NCBI GenBank assembly: GCA_017481825.1
Contig: JAFUOR010000004.1
Location: 22,036-86,035 of the forward strand
Length of the DNA: 64,000 nucleotides
Origin: Clostridia bacterium
GTDB lineage: Bacteria; Bacillota; Clostridia; Christensenellales; Aristaeellaceae
Direction: 5' to 3'
Shown here: in pieces, positions 24,989-33,444 of the stretch
How the letters are laid out: every line of letters begins with the position of its first letter
How positions within the stretch are numbered: the stretch's first letter is position 1
Notes under the pieces: generated by a model
Databases searched by the model: none
Told to the model about the DNA's origin: nothing
What the model saw: only the letters and a program-made list of their open reading frames with translations
Program-made: the position numbers and the translations under genes

Positions 24989-26022
24989 ACGAACAGGGAA
25001 TGCTCTACGGTGTGCCGAAGGTAGCCTATGGACAGGAGGGTTGCACGCCCTACCCGATGTGCCTGCGCTCCTGCGGGCAATACCTGGGGCTGGATGTTGA
25101 TTATGCCCGCATCATGGCTGAAAGCGGCGCGGCCTTCCGCCTGACATGGAACACGGCAGAATGGGATGGCGGCAATGTGGATGCGGTGTTTGCCTTTGAC
25201 GATCCTGAGAAGATGTTTGCCTGCGGCATGCGCGCCCTGGGAAGGGGCTGCCGAATCCTTAAGCGTACGCAGGAGACGGCGAAGGGTGAATTCCTTACGC
25301 TGATCCGCCGGGAGATCGATGCGGGCAATCCGGTCATCGGTCTGGGCATTATCGGCCCGCCGGAGGCCTGCGTTATTGCCGGATATCAGGGGGAAGCACT
25401 GCTGGGCTGGAATGTATTCCAGGAATACCCGGAGAACCGCGCGGCGGTGAGCTTTGCCGAAAACGGCTACTTCATCACCAGCGCATGGTGGGAAAATCCC
25501 GACACCATCGGTCTGATTGCCATGGATGGCGATGCAGCCCCCCTGACGCTGCGGGAGGTGCTGCAAAACGCGGTGGAGGTGCTCACCGGGCGCATGGACG
25601 GTACCCATGCCAAAGGCGTTGCAGCCTATGATGCGTGGAAGGCCGCGCTGCTCAGTGACCGCGAATTCCCTGCTGGTGCGGTGCTGCCGCTGCTGGTAGA
25701 GCGCATGATGTGCCATGGCGATGCGATGGACTGCCTCTCCGATGGCCGGCACAATGCAGCGAAATATCTGCATGCCATGGCGGAGCAGCATCCGGCCCAT
25801 GCGGAGGGGCTGAATGCCGTGGCGAAGGCCTTCGAGGATGTGTCGGAGATTCTCTGGCAGGAGATGGTGCCGATGCTGGGAGGCTGGGAGCGTGGCGAAA
25901 AGCAGATCCGCCGACTGGCTGAGCCGGAGGTGCGCCGGGCCTTTGCCGGGATGATCGACCGGATGAAGAATTGCGATGAACGGGCGATGAAAAGGATGCA
26001 GGAGATCCTTTTCGCACTATAA
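24985..26022 (+). CDS. BtrH-like protein coupled to an AraC regulator
   Basis: A 345-residue cytoplasmic protein. The N-terminal 150 residues, with Cys20, Cys26 and Cys30 (GCTPYPMCLRSCGQYLG) and a GNPVIGLGIIGPPEACVIAGY core, resemble the papain-like fold of the BtrH N-terminal domain / C39-like group; Cys20 could be the nucleophile. The C-terminal half is helical (EHPAHAEGLNAVAKAF type) and may bind a ligand. Function is inferred only from resemblance. Translational coupling to the AraC gene suggests it is a ligand-sensing or modifying partner. A strong terminator follows. Confidence 0.6.
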   Translation: MNEQGMLYGVPKVAYGQEGCTPYPMCLRSCGQYLGLDVDYARIMAESGAAFRLTWNTAEWDGGNVDAVFAFDDPEKMFACGMRALGRGCRILKRTQETAKGEFLTLIRREIDAGNPVIGLGIIGPPEACVIAGYQGEALLGWNVFQEYPENRAAVSFAENGYFITSAWWENPDTIGLIAMDGDAAPLTLREVLQNAVEVLTGRMDGTHAKGVAAYDAWKAALLSDREFPAGAVLPLLVERMMCHGDAMDCLSDGRHNAAKYLHAMAEQHPAHAEGLNAVAKAFEDVSEILWQEMVPMLGGWERGEKQIRRLAEPEVRRAFAGMIDRMKNCDERAMKRMQEILFAL

Positions 26023-26024
26023 AC

Positions 26025-26060
26025 AAGGCAGGCCGCGCTCTGGGAGGCGCGGCCTGCCTT
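26025..26060. terminator. Bidirectional intrinsic terminator
   Basis: AAGGCAGGCCGCGC / GCGCGGCCTGCCTT hairpin between convergent genes, with a short T run on the plus strand. Confidence 0.85.
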
Positions 26061-26996
26061 TTACAGCAGCGAAAGGAGGCTCATCTGCCCGTCCCGCCAG
26101 CTTTCCTGCTTCGCTTCATGGATGCGATCTTCCGGCATGACGTGTCCGATGAGCAGGGGTGAGCGTGGGTCGTGCTGTGCCATGGCCCGATGGACGGAAG
26201 ACGCATCGTGGTTGGCATAGCAATACCGGCACAGATGGGCGCAGGTGTTATAGGCGCCGATGTCGCAGGTGAGGTGACAGGCGCAGTCCCGACTGCGGGA
26301 AGGCTGGCGGGGCGCCTTGAGGCGGCAGGCCAACGCGGCTTCATAGGTGGAAAGCGTCATGCAGCCGGCACAGTCCACACCATATCCGGCCAGTTCGACG
26401 CCCTCATGGCAGGCCTTGAGGTTCATGCCGTGAGCGCGGGCGATGGCGGCCATCTCCCGGCCCAGCAGGAGGCGATCCTCTTTGGCGACGGCGCGGATTT
26501 CCGGAAAGTTGCGCTTCACCTTCTGGTATAGGTCGATGAAGGAGATGACGCAGGTGTGCGTTGCGCCCTCAAGGGCTTCACACATGGTGGTGAAGTCCGC
26601 CAAATGACGCTCGGTGGTGTAGGTGTCGTTCAGCAGAATCGGGTCATAGCGCCAAGCCACACAGTCCGGCCCGATGATGCTGGCCAGGCGGCGAAAATCC
26701 GCCATTACCTGCTCCTTGGGCGGAACGTTTGGCTCAATGTCCGTGCCGTAGGGCGTGATGGTCACGAACCAGTACTGTCCATAGGGCGCAAGCGCGTCCA
26801 TATGGGGCAGCAGGGGCGCGGGATTCTTGGTGCAAAAGCCGATGCAGTCCACCACGTCCGGGGCAAGACGGTATCGGGTGATGAGCGCCGGATTGTAGGG
26901 GCTGCGCACGAGGACGAAGCCCTCCGCAAGGCGGCGCAGGAACCAGGGCGTATAGAAAGCGGGGATATCGGTGCGGAGGCCGGTCTGGATGATCAT
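26061..26996 (-). CDS. DUF1848 family protein
   Basis: A 311-residue cytoplasmic protein that looks like the DUF1848 family: start IIQTGLRTDIPAFYTPWF, then VDCIGFCTKNPAPLLP and WRYDPILL, and a Cys-rich end with CAGCM, CDIGAYNTC and CRYCYANHD. The last cysteines (CxxxCxxC-like) could bind an iron-sulfur cluster or zinc. The fold reads like a TIM barrel and the reaction is unknown. ATG 26996 follows GAGGTG. A near-perfect promoter lies upstream, so it should be well expressed as a single gene. Confidence 0.85.
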   Translation of the reverse strand: MIIQTGLRTDIPAFYTPWFLRRLAEGFVLVRSPYNPALITRYRLAPDVVDCIGFCTKNPAPLLPHMDALAPYGQYWFVTITPYGTDIEPNVPPKEQVMADFRRLASIIGPDCVAWRYDPILLNDTYTTERHLADFTTMCEALEGATHTCVISFIDLYQKVKRNFPEIRAVAKEDRLLLGREMAAIARAHGMNLKACHEGVELAGYGVDCAGCMTLSTYEAALACRLKAPRQPSRSRDCACHLTCDIGAYNTCAHLCRYCYANHDASSVHRAMAQHDPRSPLLIGHVMPEDRIHEAKQESWRDGQMSLLSLL

Positions 26997-27027
26997 AGAG
27001 CACCTCTTGGAGAACGAATGTTTGTAA

Positions 27028-27056
27028 ATTATATCATGGGGATGCGCAAAATGCAA
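27028..27056 (-). promoter_or_regulatory. Promoter of the DUF1848 gene
   Basis: On the minus strand TTGCAT (27056-27051), 17-base spacer, TATAAT (27033-27028). Confidence 0.85.
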
Positions 27057-27089
27057 GCAAAAACCTCTTCTGCCTTCTGACAGAAGAGG
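27057..27089 (-). terminator. Terminator of the alpha/beta hydrolase gene
   Basis: On the minus strand CCTCTTCTG ... CAGAAGAGG followed by TTTTTG; it abuts the promoter of the next gene. Confidence 0.85.
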
Positions 27090-27098
27090 CCGCTGTTT

Positions 27099-27839
27099 TT
27101 AATTTTCGATACCCGTCAGTACACCCAGACACGCTGCTACCGTTGCCTCAATCTGCTCCTGCGCGGTGATGGCAGCCGCGCCGTCGCCAGATTGTGCGCC
27201 ATAGCAGCCGAACTGCGCGTGGTTGCCGCCGGGGATCACCGTCTCCACGGTGTGAACGGGAAGGTTCGTGCGGTACTGCTCATACTTATCCATCGCCAGC
27301 ACCTTGTCCTCGGTGCCGTAGATGGAGGCTACGGCCATGCCCTCCTCGGGCAGCTTGGCGGTGGAGTAGGCCGCCAGCAGCACCAGGCCATCGAACTCAT
27401 CGGGATTCTCCGCCGCATAGGAGGCCGCCATCGCGCCGCCCAGGGAATGACCGCCGATCGACCAGCGGGTTACCTGAGGGTACTGGGCGCTCAGCCCTGC
27501 CGCTGCGTCCATGTCCAGCACGGCAAGGCGCAGGGGCATATCCGTCAGGATGCAGAGAATGCCCTCTTCGGCCAGGGCGCGCATCAGAGGCGCATAGGCC
27601 GTGTGCTCCACCTTGCCGCCGGGGTAGAAGATGAAACCCGCAGCCGGTTCGGCAGGGAGGAAGACCAGGCCGTCGTCCGTGCGCCGAACAGTAACGGTCT
27701 CTGTGGTGGCCAGGGCGGCCAGCGCGTCTTCGGAGGGAGAATAATAATCGCTGGCGTAGAGCATGACGCCGCCTGCGCAGATGGCGATGACGCCGATTAC
27801 GACGAGGAGTGCGGAGAGAAGCCTGCGGTGCTTTTTCAT
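27099..27839 (-). CDS. Exported or membrane-anchored alpha/beta hydrolase
   Basis: A 246-residue protein with an N-terminal hydrophobic segment (8-28) acting as signal or anchor, then an alpha/beta hydrolase fold. The nucleophile elbow is GGHSLGG, the acid is probably in YGTEDKV and the His in GGNHAQFG, giving a complete Ser-Asp-His triad. Likely an esterase or similar acting outside the membrane. The oxyanion region FYPGGKVEHTAY is typical of the dienelactone hydrolase-like group. Weak ribosome binding site (AAAGGA). Next to a dispersed repeat on its upstream side. Confidence 0.82.
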   Translation of the reverse strand: MKKHRRLLSALLVVIGVIAICAGGVMLYASDYYSPSEDALAALATTETVTVRRTDDGLVFLPAEPAAGFIFYPGGKVEHTAYAPLMRALAEEGILCILTDMPLRLAVLDMDAAAGLSAQYPQVTRWSIGGHSLGGAMAASYAAENPDEFDGLVLLAAYSTAKLPEEGMAVASIYGTEDKVLAMDKYEQYRTNLPVHTVETVIPGGNHAQFGCYGAQSGDGAAAITAQEQIEATVAACLGVLTGIEN

Positions 27840-27954
27840 GGTTATCAGTCCTTTGTTTTGAGGTGCTTTCAGGTAGAGGGGATCCCTCCATCATCGCGCA
27901 AGAGCGCTGCCGCCTTCCTCAGAGCCGGGAGCCCCGGTGGCGGGAAGGTTTTAG

Positions 27955-28215
27955 TAACCCCTTACTCCCGTACCTCCGCGGGAGGGGCGGCTGCCTCCTG
28001 CTGTAACAAGGGTACACGCAGGCTGCGAGCGACACAAGACGACCGTAGGGGAGTCGAGCCAAAGCGTGATCAACATAGTACATGTAGCCTTCATTATCTC
28101 AACAATCACGCGTGCGCAACTTTGACCGGAGGCAATCAACTCAATTGCGAAAAGGGGTTCTTAGGGGGCGAATGTCCCTTGGGCAGAGTCCAGGGACAGC
28201 GTCCCTGGCGGGGTG
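27955..28215 (+). repeat. Dispersed intergenic repeat, copy B
   Basis: This fills most of the gap between the alpha/beta hydrolase and the Hsp70 gene. It aligns with copy A (4921-5187) from CCTCCGC through CATGTAGC and CACGCGTGCGCA to GCGAAAAGGG. The 3' end contains nested inverted repeats: GGGCAGAG/CTCTGCCC around CCAGGGACAGCGTCCCTGG, which could also end transcription from the Hsp70 side. The remainder, 27840-27954, shows no recognisable feature. Confidence 0.8.
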
Positions 28216-28235
28216 CAGGGACAGCGCCTCTGCCC

Positions 28236-30017
28236 TCACTGCGCATCCCCCATATTATTCGCCAAATGAATCACATGTACGCTGCTGCCGCGAAGAACCT
28301 CCATGGCGGCCTTGATGTCGGAGAGATCCTGCTCGGACATTTTGTCGGGCTTGGCGCGGGAGATGAGCTTGCGCAGGGCGGATTCGTCGTCTTTGACGCG
28401 CTTCTTTTCGTCCTTGTCCAGCTGCTTTCCGGCCTTGCCCAGGGCCATCGATACCTGATTGACCAGCATCTGGGCGTCATTGAGGGTCTGCATCAGGCCG
28501 CGGCGGAAGCTATCCTGGGCGGCGTACTGCTCCGCATCGCGGATGGCCTGCTGGATTTCCGCCTCGGACATCTTTTCATTCGCCGTGATGGTGATGGACT
28601 GCGCCGCACCGGTTTCCTGATCGCGGGCGGAGACGGTGAGGATGCCGTTCACGTCAATGTCGAAGGTGACCTCGATCTTCGGCACGCCTGCCATGGCGCG
28701 CTTGATGCCCTTGAGCTTGAACTTGCCGATGGTCTTGTTATCCCGCGCCATGGGGCGTTCGCCCTGCAGGACGTGGATTTCCACCGAGGACTGGAACATA
28801 CCGGCCGTGGTGAAGACCTGTGAATAGTGCACGGGCAATGTGGAATTGCGTTCCACCACGCGGGTTGCCACGCCGCCTACAGTTTCGATGGCCAGGGACA
28901 GGGGTGTCACATCCAGCAGCAGGATGCCGGTGGAGTTGGTCAGGGTCGTGGTTTCGTTGAGGGTGTCGCCCTGGATGGCGGCGCCCTGCGCGACGCATTC
29001 GTCGGGGTTGATATTCTTGGAGGGCTGCATGCCGGTGAGCTGCCGCACCTTCTCCTGCACGGCGGGGATGCGGGTGGAGCCGCCCACCAGCAGCACGCGG
29101 CCCAGTTCGCTGGCGGCGATGCCTGCATCGCTCAGGGCACTGCGGACGGGGCCTTCCGTGCGCTCGACCAGATCGCGGGTCAGTTCGTTGAATTTGGCGC
29201 GGGTCAGCGTCATGTCCAGATGCACGGGGGTGCCGTTCACCTGGGTGATAAAGGGCAGATTGATGGCGGCCATCTCGGAGTTGGAGAGCTCCTTCTTGGC
29301 CTGCTCGGCGGCCTCGCGCACGCGCACCATGGCGGCTGCGTCGCGGGTGAGGTCGGCACGGTCGGTGCGCATGAACTCACCGCACATCCAGCGGACGATG
29401 CGCTCGTCAAAGTCATCGCCGCCCAGGTGGTTGTCGCCGGAGGTGGCCAGCACCTCGATTACGCCGTCGCCGATCTCGATGATGGACACGTCAAAGGTGC
29501 CGCCGCCCAGATCATAGACCATGATCTTCTGCGCCGCGCCGTTGTTAAGGCCATAGGCCAGCGCCGCGCTGGTGGGCTCGTTGATGATGCGCTTGACATT
29601 CAGCCCCGCGATGCGGCCAGCATCCTTCGTGGCCTGGCGCTGGATGTCGTTGAAATATGCCGGCACGGTGATGACGGCGTCTGTCACGGGTTCGCCAAGG
29701 TATGCCTCGGCATCCTGACGGAGCTTGCGCAGACTCATCGCGCTGATCTCCTGGGGATTGTAGCTCTTGCCACCGATTTCTGTGCGCCAGTCCGTACCCA
29801 TGTGGCGCTTGACGGAGGCAACCGTGCGGCTGGCGTTTACTGCTGCCTGGCGGCGCGCCGCGCTGCCCACCAGCCGCTCGCCGCTGTCCGTGAAGGCCAC
29901 CACCGAGGGCGTCGTGCGCTCCCCCTTGTCATTGGGAATAATCGTCGCCACGCCGCCCTCCACAACGGAGACGCAGCTGTTGGTCGTGCCAAGGTCGATA
30001 CCGATCACTTTGCTCAT
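28236..30017 (-). CDS. Hsp70 family chaperone (DnaK-like)
   Basis: A 593-residue Hsp70 with the ATPase domain (1-370; [59 protein letters not shown]) and substrate-binding domain ([13 protein letters not shown]). It is slightly shorter than housekeeping DnaK (about 610-640). It is the last gene of an operon with a J-domain protein, a DUF5685 protein and a zinc-ribbon protein, and there is no grpE or hrcA. This suggests a second, specialised Hsp70 and not the main DnaK, though the main gene cannot be checked here. Confidence 0.93.
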   Translation of the reverse strand: MSKVIGIDLGTTNSCVSVVEGGVATIIPNDKGERTTPSVVAFTDSGERLVGSAARRQAAVNASRTVASVKRHMGTDWRTEIGGKSYNPQEISAMSLRKLRQDAEAYLGEPVTDAVITVPAYFNDIQRQATKDAGRIAGLNVKRIINEPTSAALAYGLNNGAAQKIMVYDLGGGTFDVSIIEIGDGVIEVLATSGDNHLGGDDFDERIVRWMCGEFMRTDRADLTRDAAAMVRVREAAEQAKKELSNSEMAAINLPFITQVNGTPVHLDMTLTRAKFNELTRDLVERTEGPVRSALSDAGIAASELGRVLLVGGSTRIPAVQEKVRQLTGMQPSKNINPDECVAQGAAIQGDTLNETTTLTNSTGILLLDVTPLSLAIETVGGVATRVVERNSTLPVHYSQVFTTAGMFQSSVEIHVLQGERPMARDNKTIGKFKLKGIKRAMAGVPKIEVTFDIDVNGILTVSARDQETGAAQSITITANEKMSEAEIQQAIRDAEQYAAQDSFRRGLMQTLNDAQMLVNQVSMALGKAGKQLDKDEKKRVKDDESALRKLISRAKPDKMSEQDLSDIKAAMEVLRGSSVHVIHLANNMGDAQ

Positions 30018-30068
30018 AATGGTTTTGTCCTTTCTGTTTACGCGATCACATGCCCGTGTCAGGCTGCA

Positions 30069-30866
30069 TCAGCAGCACATAAACCGGTACGGGCAGCACA
30101 TCTGCATCAGACAGCAGTACAGGCACAGCTGGTTGGGATCGAAGAATCCGCGGTTATGCCCCTGTGCGTTGGTGGTGTAGGTCTGCCCGGCCTGGCGGTA
30201 CTGGCGCAGCAGCGTGTGGTACAGGCCGTTGTTGGGATCCATCTGGCAGGCGCGGGTCATGTGCTCCACAGCCTGGATGCTGTTGCCTGCACCATGGTTG
30301 GCCACGCCGGAGAGGTAGTACCACCGGGCGTTGCGCTGGGTGCTGACGACGTTTTGCAGATGCTGGATAGCGGCAGGGTACTGGCGCATCTGCATGCAGC
30401 GGATGGCCTGGCGCACCAGCTCGCTGTCGCCGGGCTGCTCCGTGGGCGGGTTGACCTGCGTGCTCTGGTAGCCGCCAAAGCCGAAGAGGTCTTCAAAGCC
30501 GAAGCCGCCGAAGTCGCTCTGCCAGCCGCCATAGCCGCTGCCGCCCTGATAGCTGCCCTGCTGGCGCTGACCGTAGGAACTGCCCTGCTGGCCATAACTG
30601 CTCTGTCCGTAGCTGCCGCTTTGCCCATGGGGATTGCTGTAGCTCTGGCCGTAGGGATTCTGCTGCTGCTGGCGCCTGGCGTATTTATCCGGATTCATGA
30701 GCATGTCATACGCTTCGTTGAGCTCATTCATCTTGCGGGCTGCGTTGGGATCGTTGGGGTGCAGGTCAGGGTGGCACTCCTTGGCCTTGCGGCGGTAGGC
30801 GCGCTTGATCTCATCCTGCGTGGCATTTTCCGATACGCCCAGCAGCTGATGGGGATTATTCACCAT
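30069..30866 (-). CDS. J-domain protein with Gly/Ser/Gln-rich linker and Cys-rich tail
   Basis: A 265-residue co-chaperone. The J domain (1-65) has the HPD motif at 32-34, needed to stimulate Hsp70. A low-complexity linker (about 68-150) is built of SYGQ, GGY and GFG units. Then comes a helical part (about 150-225) that looks TPR-like (YPAAIQHLQNVV), and a tail packed with Cys (CLYCCLMQMCCPYRFMCC). It lacks the zinc-finger and C-terminal domains of true DnaJ. Its start overlaps the DUF5685 gene by 11 bases, and the Hsp70 follows 51 bases later, so they probably work as a pair. Confidence 0.88.
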   Translation of the reverse strand: MVNNPHQLLGVSENATQDEIKRAYRRKAKECHPDLHPNDPNAARKMNELNEAYDMLMNPDKYARRQQQQNPYGQSYSNPHGQSGSYGQSSYGQQGSSYGQRQQGSYQGGSGYGGWQSDFGGFGFEDLFGFGGYQSTQVNPPTEQPGDSELVRQAIRCMQMRQYPAAIQHLQNVVSTQRNARWYYLSGVANHGAGNSIQAVEHMTRACQMDPNNGLYHTLLRQYRQAGQTYTTNAQGHNRGFFDPNQLCLYCCLMQMCCPYRFMCC

Positions 30867-31725
30867 GGCCGTTCACCTCGCCTTCCTTGTTGTTTTGCTT
30901 CAAGGGCTTGTCCTTCTCTTTCTTCTGCAGGTATTCATTATACCCCTGCCATACGCCGGAATACAGAATGTTCCTGAGGATGACCTCATCCTGAATAAGC
31001 GGAAGCTTTTCAAAGGCGATGGAGGCGTCCCCCAGGAGCAGCTCGAGGGTATCGCGCATGTCCTCCGGCCTTTTCTCCATGAGGATGACGGGGTTGTAGC
31101 TGCCGGAGCGCCTGTCCTTGTCATAATCGCATACGGCGTCCAGCATGTAGATATAACGCCCCAGAGAGGCGCCGAATTGGTACAGCGCTCCCGACCAGTA
31201 ATCCTCCTGCATCACAAACAGGGCGGCCATGAGGCGCCCGAAGCAGTTGGCGGCTGCATCAGGGGAGGGGTCGCGGTGCTTCTCGATTTGGCCGAGCTCA
31301 GCCAGGGATTTTTCGATGGCCGAGCACTGGCGCGGCCATTGCGCTTTCACGGCGTCGTAGCGGCCTTTGAGGAGCGCGGCGTAGCCCCGGGCGGCGATGT
31401 TGCGGTCATCCTGCCAGTCGTCGCGGCATTTGTGCCATGTCAGCGCGATGGTCATGTCCGCCGCGTAGTCCGTGATGGAGGAGGTCGCCCAGGGGTGCTC
31501 CTTCATGGGGTGAGGCACGCAGCGGCTCTGGCCGGTGGCTTCCTCCGGCTCGTACAGGGATGCCAGGAAGATCGTCAGGTAAGTCAGGTCAAAGGTCAGC
31601 GCCAGCTGTCCCGCTGCGCCGTGTCGCTTGCCAAGGCTCCGGCACAACCCGCAGTAGTGGGCGCGGTAGCGTGCGGTATCCGTTTCACTCAGGTCTTGGA
31701 TATTGGGTCGAACGTAGCCAAACAT
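30856..31725 (-). CDS. DUF5685 family protein
   Basis: A 289-residue protein resembling the DUF5685 family: MFGYVRP start, ARYRAHYCGLCRSLGKRHG with paired Cys, LTYLTIFLASLYEPE, then KCRDDWQDDRN and YMLDAVCDYDKD, whose acidic helices recall those of isoprenoid or helical-bundle enzymes. Function unknown. ATG 31725 is preferred over an upstream ATG at 31746 because the protein then begins at the family-typical MFGY. It lies four bases after the zinc-ribbon gene and overlaps the J-protein gene. Confidence 0.8.
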   Translation of the reverse strand: MFGYVRPNIQDLSETDTARYRAHYCGLCRSLGKRHGAAGQLALTFDLTYLTIFLASLYEPEEATGQSRCVPHPMKEHPWATSSITDYAADMTIALTWHKCRDDWQDDRNIAARGYAALLKGRYDAVKAQWPRQCSAIEKSLAELGQIEKHRDPSPDAAANCFGRLMAALFVMQEDYWSGALYQFGASLGRYIYMLDAVCDYDKDRRSGSYNPVILMEKRPEDMRDTLELLLGDASIAFEKLPLIQDEVILRNILYSGVWQGYNEYLQKKEKDKPLKQNNKEGEVNGHGE

Positions 31726-31729
31726 GCCG

Positions 31730-32137
31730 TCACGCCTTCTGGTCAAACTGGTGCTTGCACACCGGGCAGGTGATGTGCTTCTCGCCGCTGCCGCGCTTGA
31801 GGCGCAGACGGTTCTTGCAGCTGGGGCAGCGGAAGTATTTGTAGGTCTTCATGCCCTTAAGGCGCAGGAAGAACTGCTGTACCTCCTTGCCGATTTTGCC
31901 TGTGAACTGCACATAGCGACGGTTTTCTTCCTGGCGCTTGGCGGTGTTGCGGGACATCATGCGCCAGATGGCATACACATACAGCACCGTCCCCGCCAGT
32001 CCCAGCAGACCTGGGCCCAGGAAGGTGTCCAATAAGCTGGTGATAATGCCGCCCCACAGGGCGTGATAACCGATGTTGTCGATGCCATTGCGCCCCTGCA
32101 TGAAGCGCACAAGGGCCATTTTAATACGAGTAAGCAT
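31730..32137 (-). CDS. Small membrane protein with C-terminal zinc ribbon
   Basis: A 135-residue protein with a hydrophobic central segment (about 25-60, one or two helices) and a C-terminal zinc ribbon: CPSCKNRLRL, then CPVCKHQF, giving four Cys. ATG 32137 follows AGGAGG; the longer frame upstream has no start signal. First gene of the four-gene Hsp70 operon. It may anchor or recruit the chaperone pair at the membrane; that is inference from operon order. Confidence 0.78.
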   Translation of the reverse strand: MLTRIKMALVRFMQGRNGIDNIGYHALWGGIITSLLDTFLGPGLLGLAGTVLYVYAIWRMMSRNTAKRQEENRRYVQFTGKIGKEVQQFFLRLKGMKTYKYFRCPSCKNRLRLKRGSGEKHITCPVCKHQFDQKA

Positions 32138-32165
32138 TTCTGATAGCCTCCTTTTTACCATTACC

Positions 32166-32193
32166 ATTATAAAGGATACTCCTCTTTTTTCAA
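32166..32193 (-). promoter_or_regulatory. Promoter of the zinc-ribbon / DUF5685 / J-protein / Hsp70 operon
   Basis: On the minus strand TTGAAA (32193-32188), 16-base spacer, TATAAT (32171-32166). No CIRCE element was seen, so HrcA control is unlikely. Confidence 0.7.
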
Positions 32194-32251
32194 CCGAATA
32201 TGAACGAATTTTCAAATTTGTACAGAATTTGTGCTTGTTTTCGATTTTGTC

Positions 32252-32280
32252 GTGACTTTCACGGAGCAGGTTGCTATAAT
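32252..32280 (+). promoter_or_regulatory. Promoter of the nagA operon
   Basis: GTGACT (32252-32257), 17-base spacer, TATAAT (32275-32280), 24 bases before the start. Confidence 0.6.
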
Positions 32281-32304
32281 GGTGTACAGCAAAAGGGAGG
32301 GATC

Positions 32305-33441
32305 ATGATGCTGCTGACGGATGCAACGGTCTGGGTGCAGGAGCAATGGTGTGCGAATATGTCCATCCGGGTGGAGGATGGCTGTGTTGCCGCATTGGGT
32401 GCAGGCCTTGCGGCAAGGGAAGGCGAGTCTGTGATCAGCCTGGAGGGCGATTATCTGCTGCCGGGCTTTGTGGATGTGCACATCCATGCCTGCCAGGGGC
32501 ATGATGCGATGCAGGGCGAGGCCGCGCTTCGTGCCATGAGCCGCGCGCTGTATCAGGCGGGCGTGGCGGCGTTTCTGCCCACGACGATGTCTGCACCGCC
32601 AGCGGATACCCGCCGCGCGATGGAGGCCATCCGTGCGGTGATGACCCATCCCGAGGCAAGGGGCGCGCAGGTGCTGGGTGCGCATATGGAGGCGCCCTTC
32701 CTGCAGTCGACGCGGGCGGGAGCACAGCAGGCGGCCTGGCTGCAAAACCCGGATTGGACAGCCTTCTGCGATATGGCGGGCGATATGCACACGGTTCGCA
32801 TCGTGACCATTGCCCCGGAGCTGCCGGGGGCGGAGGCGTTCATCCGCCGGGTGGCGGAGGCAGGCGTGACCGTATCCCTGGGGCACACGGCGGCCACGGC
32901 GGAGCAGACGCACCTTGCCGCTGACTGGGGCGCCACCCATGTGACCCATACCTTCAATGCCCAGTCGCCCCTGAATCACCGCGCCCCGGGCGTACCCGGC
33001 GCAGCGCTGGTGGATGACCGGCTGTATGCGGAGGTCATCGCGGATGGCGTGCATCTGCATGCGGATGTGGTGAAGCTGCTGTGCCGCGCCAAGGGAAGCC
33101 GCCGCGCGGTGGCTATCACCGATGCTATGGAGGCAGCGGGCATGCCGGATGGCTCATACACGCTGGGCGGTCAGGCGGTAACGGTGCGCGCAGGCGAGGC
33201 GCGTCTGGCGGATGGCACGCTGGCAGGATCGGTGCTCACGATGCCCCAGGCGCTGCATCACCTGATTCACCATTTTGGCATCGCTCCGGCGGATGCGGTG
33301 CGCATGTGCACGGAAACGCCCGCTGCCTCCATCGGCGAGCAGGTGCTCGGACGCATGGCGGTGGGCAGCCCTGTGCCGCTGACACGCTGGTCGAAAGACT
33401 GGCAATACAAGGGGATCGTTGATGAAAATATCGGAGGATAA
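32305..33441 (+). CDS. nagA: N-acetylglucosamine-6-phosphate deacetylase
   Basis: Converts N-acetylglucosamine 6-phosphate to glucosamine 6-phosphate and acetate in the cytoplasm. The 378-residue protein is an amidohydrolase with DVHIHACQGHD, GAHMEAPFL, the metal His in SLGHTAAT and THTFNAQSPL, and the catalytic Asp in AITDAMEAAG. nagB and amino-sugar transporters are not adjacent. It heads an operon with a GH2 enzyme (3 bases apart) and a FliB-like gene. ATG 32308 is an alternative start; both follow GGGAGG. Confidence 0.9.
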   Translation: MMLLTDATVWVQEQWCANMSIRVEDGCVAALGAGLAAREGESVISLEGDYLLPGFVDVHIHACQGHDAMQGEAALRAMSRALYQAGVAAFLPTTMSAPPADTRRAMEAIRAVMTHPEARGAQVLGAHMEAPFLQSTRAGAQQAAWLQNPDWTAFCDMAGDMHTVRIVTIAPELPGAEAFIRRVAEAGVTVSLGHTAATAEQTHLAADWGATHVTHTFNAQSPLNHRAPGVPGAALVDDRLYAEVIADGVHLHADVVKLLCRAKGSRRAVAITDAMEAAGMPDGSYTLGGQAVTVRAGEARLADGTLAGSVLTMPQALHHLIHHFGIAPADAVRMCTETPAASIGEQVLGRMAVGSPVPLTRWSKDWQYKGIVDENIGG

Positions 33442-33444
33442 CGT

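Noticed and set aside
30017-30069. CIRCE heat-shock element near the Hsp70 gene
   Set aside because: The expected TTAGCACTC-N9-GAGTGCTAA inverted repeat is absent here and upstream of the operon.
27192-30977. Long plus-strand open frames opposite the alpha/beta hydrolase, Hsp70 and J-protein genes
   Set aside because: Antisense to well-supported genes, no family resemblance, same composition artefact.
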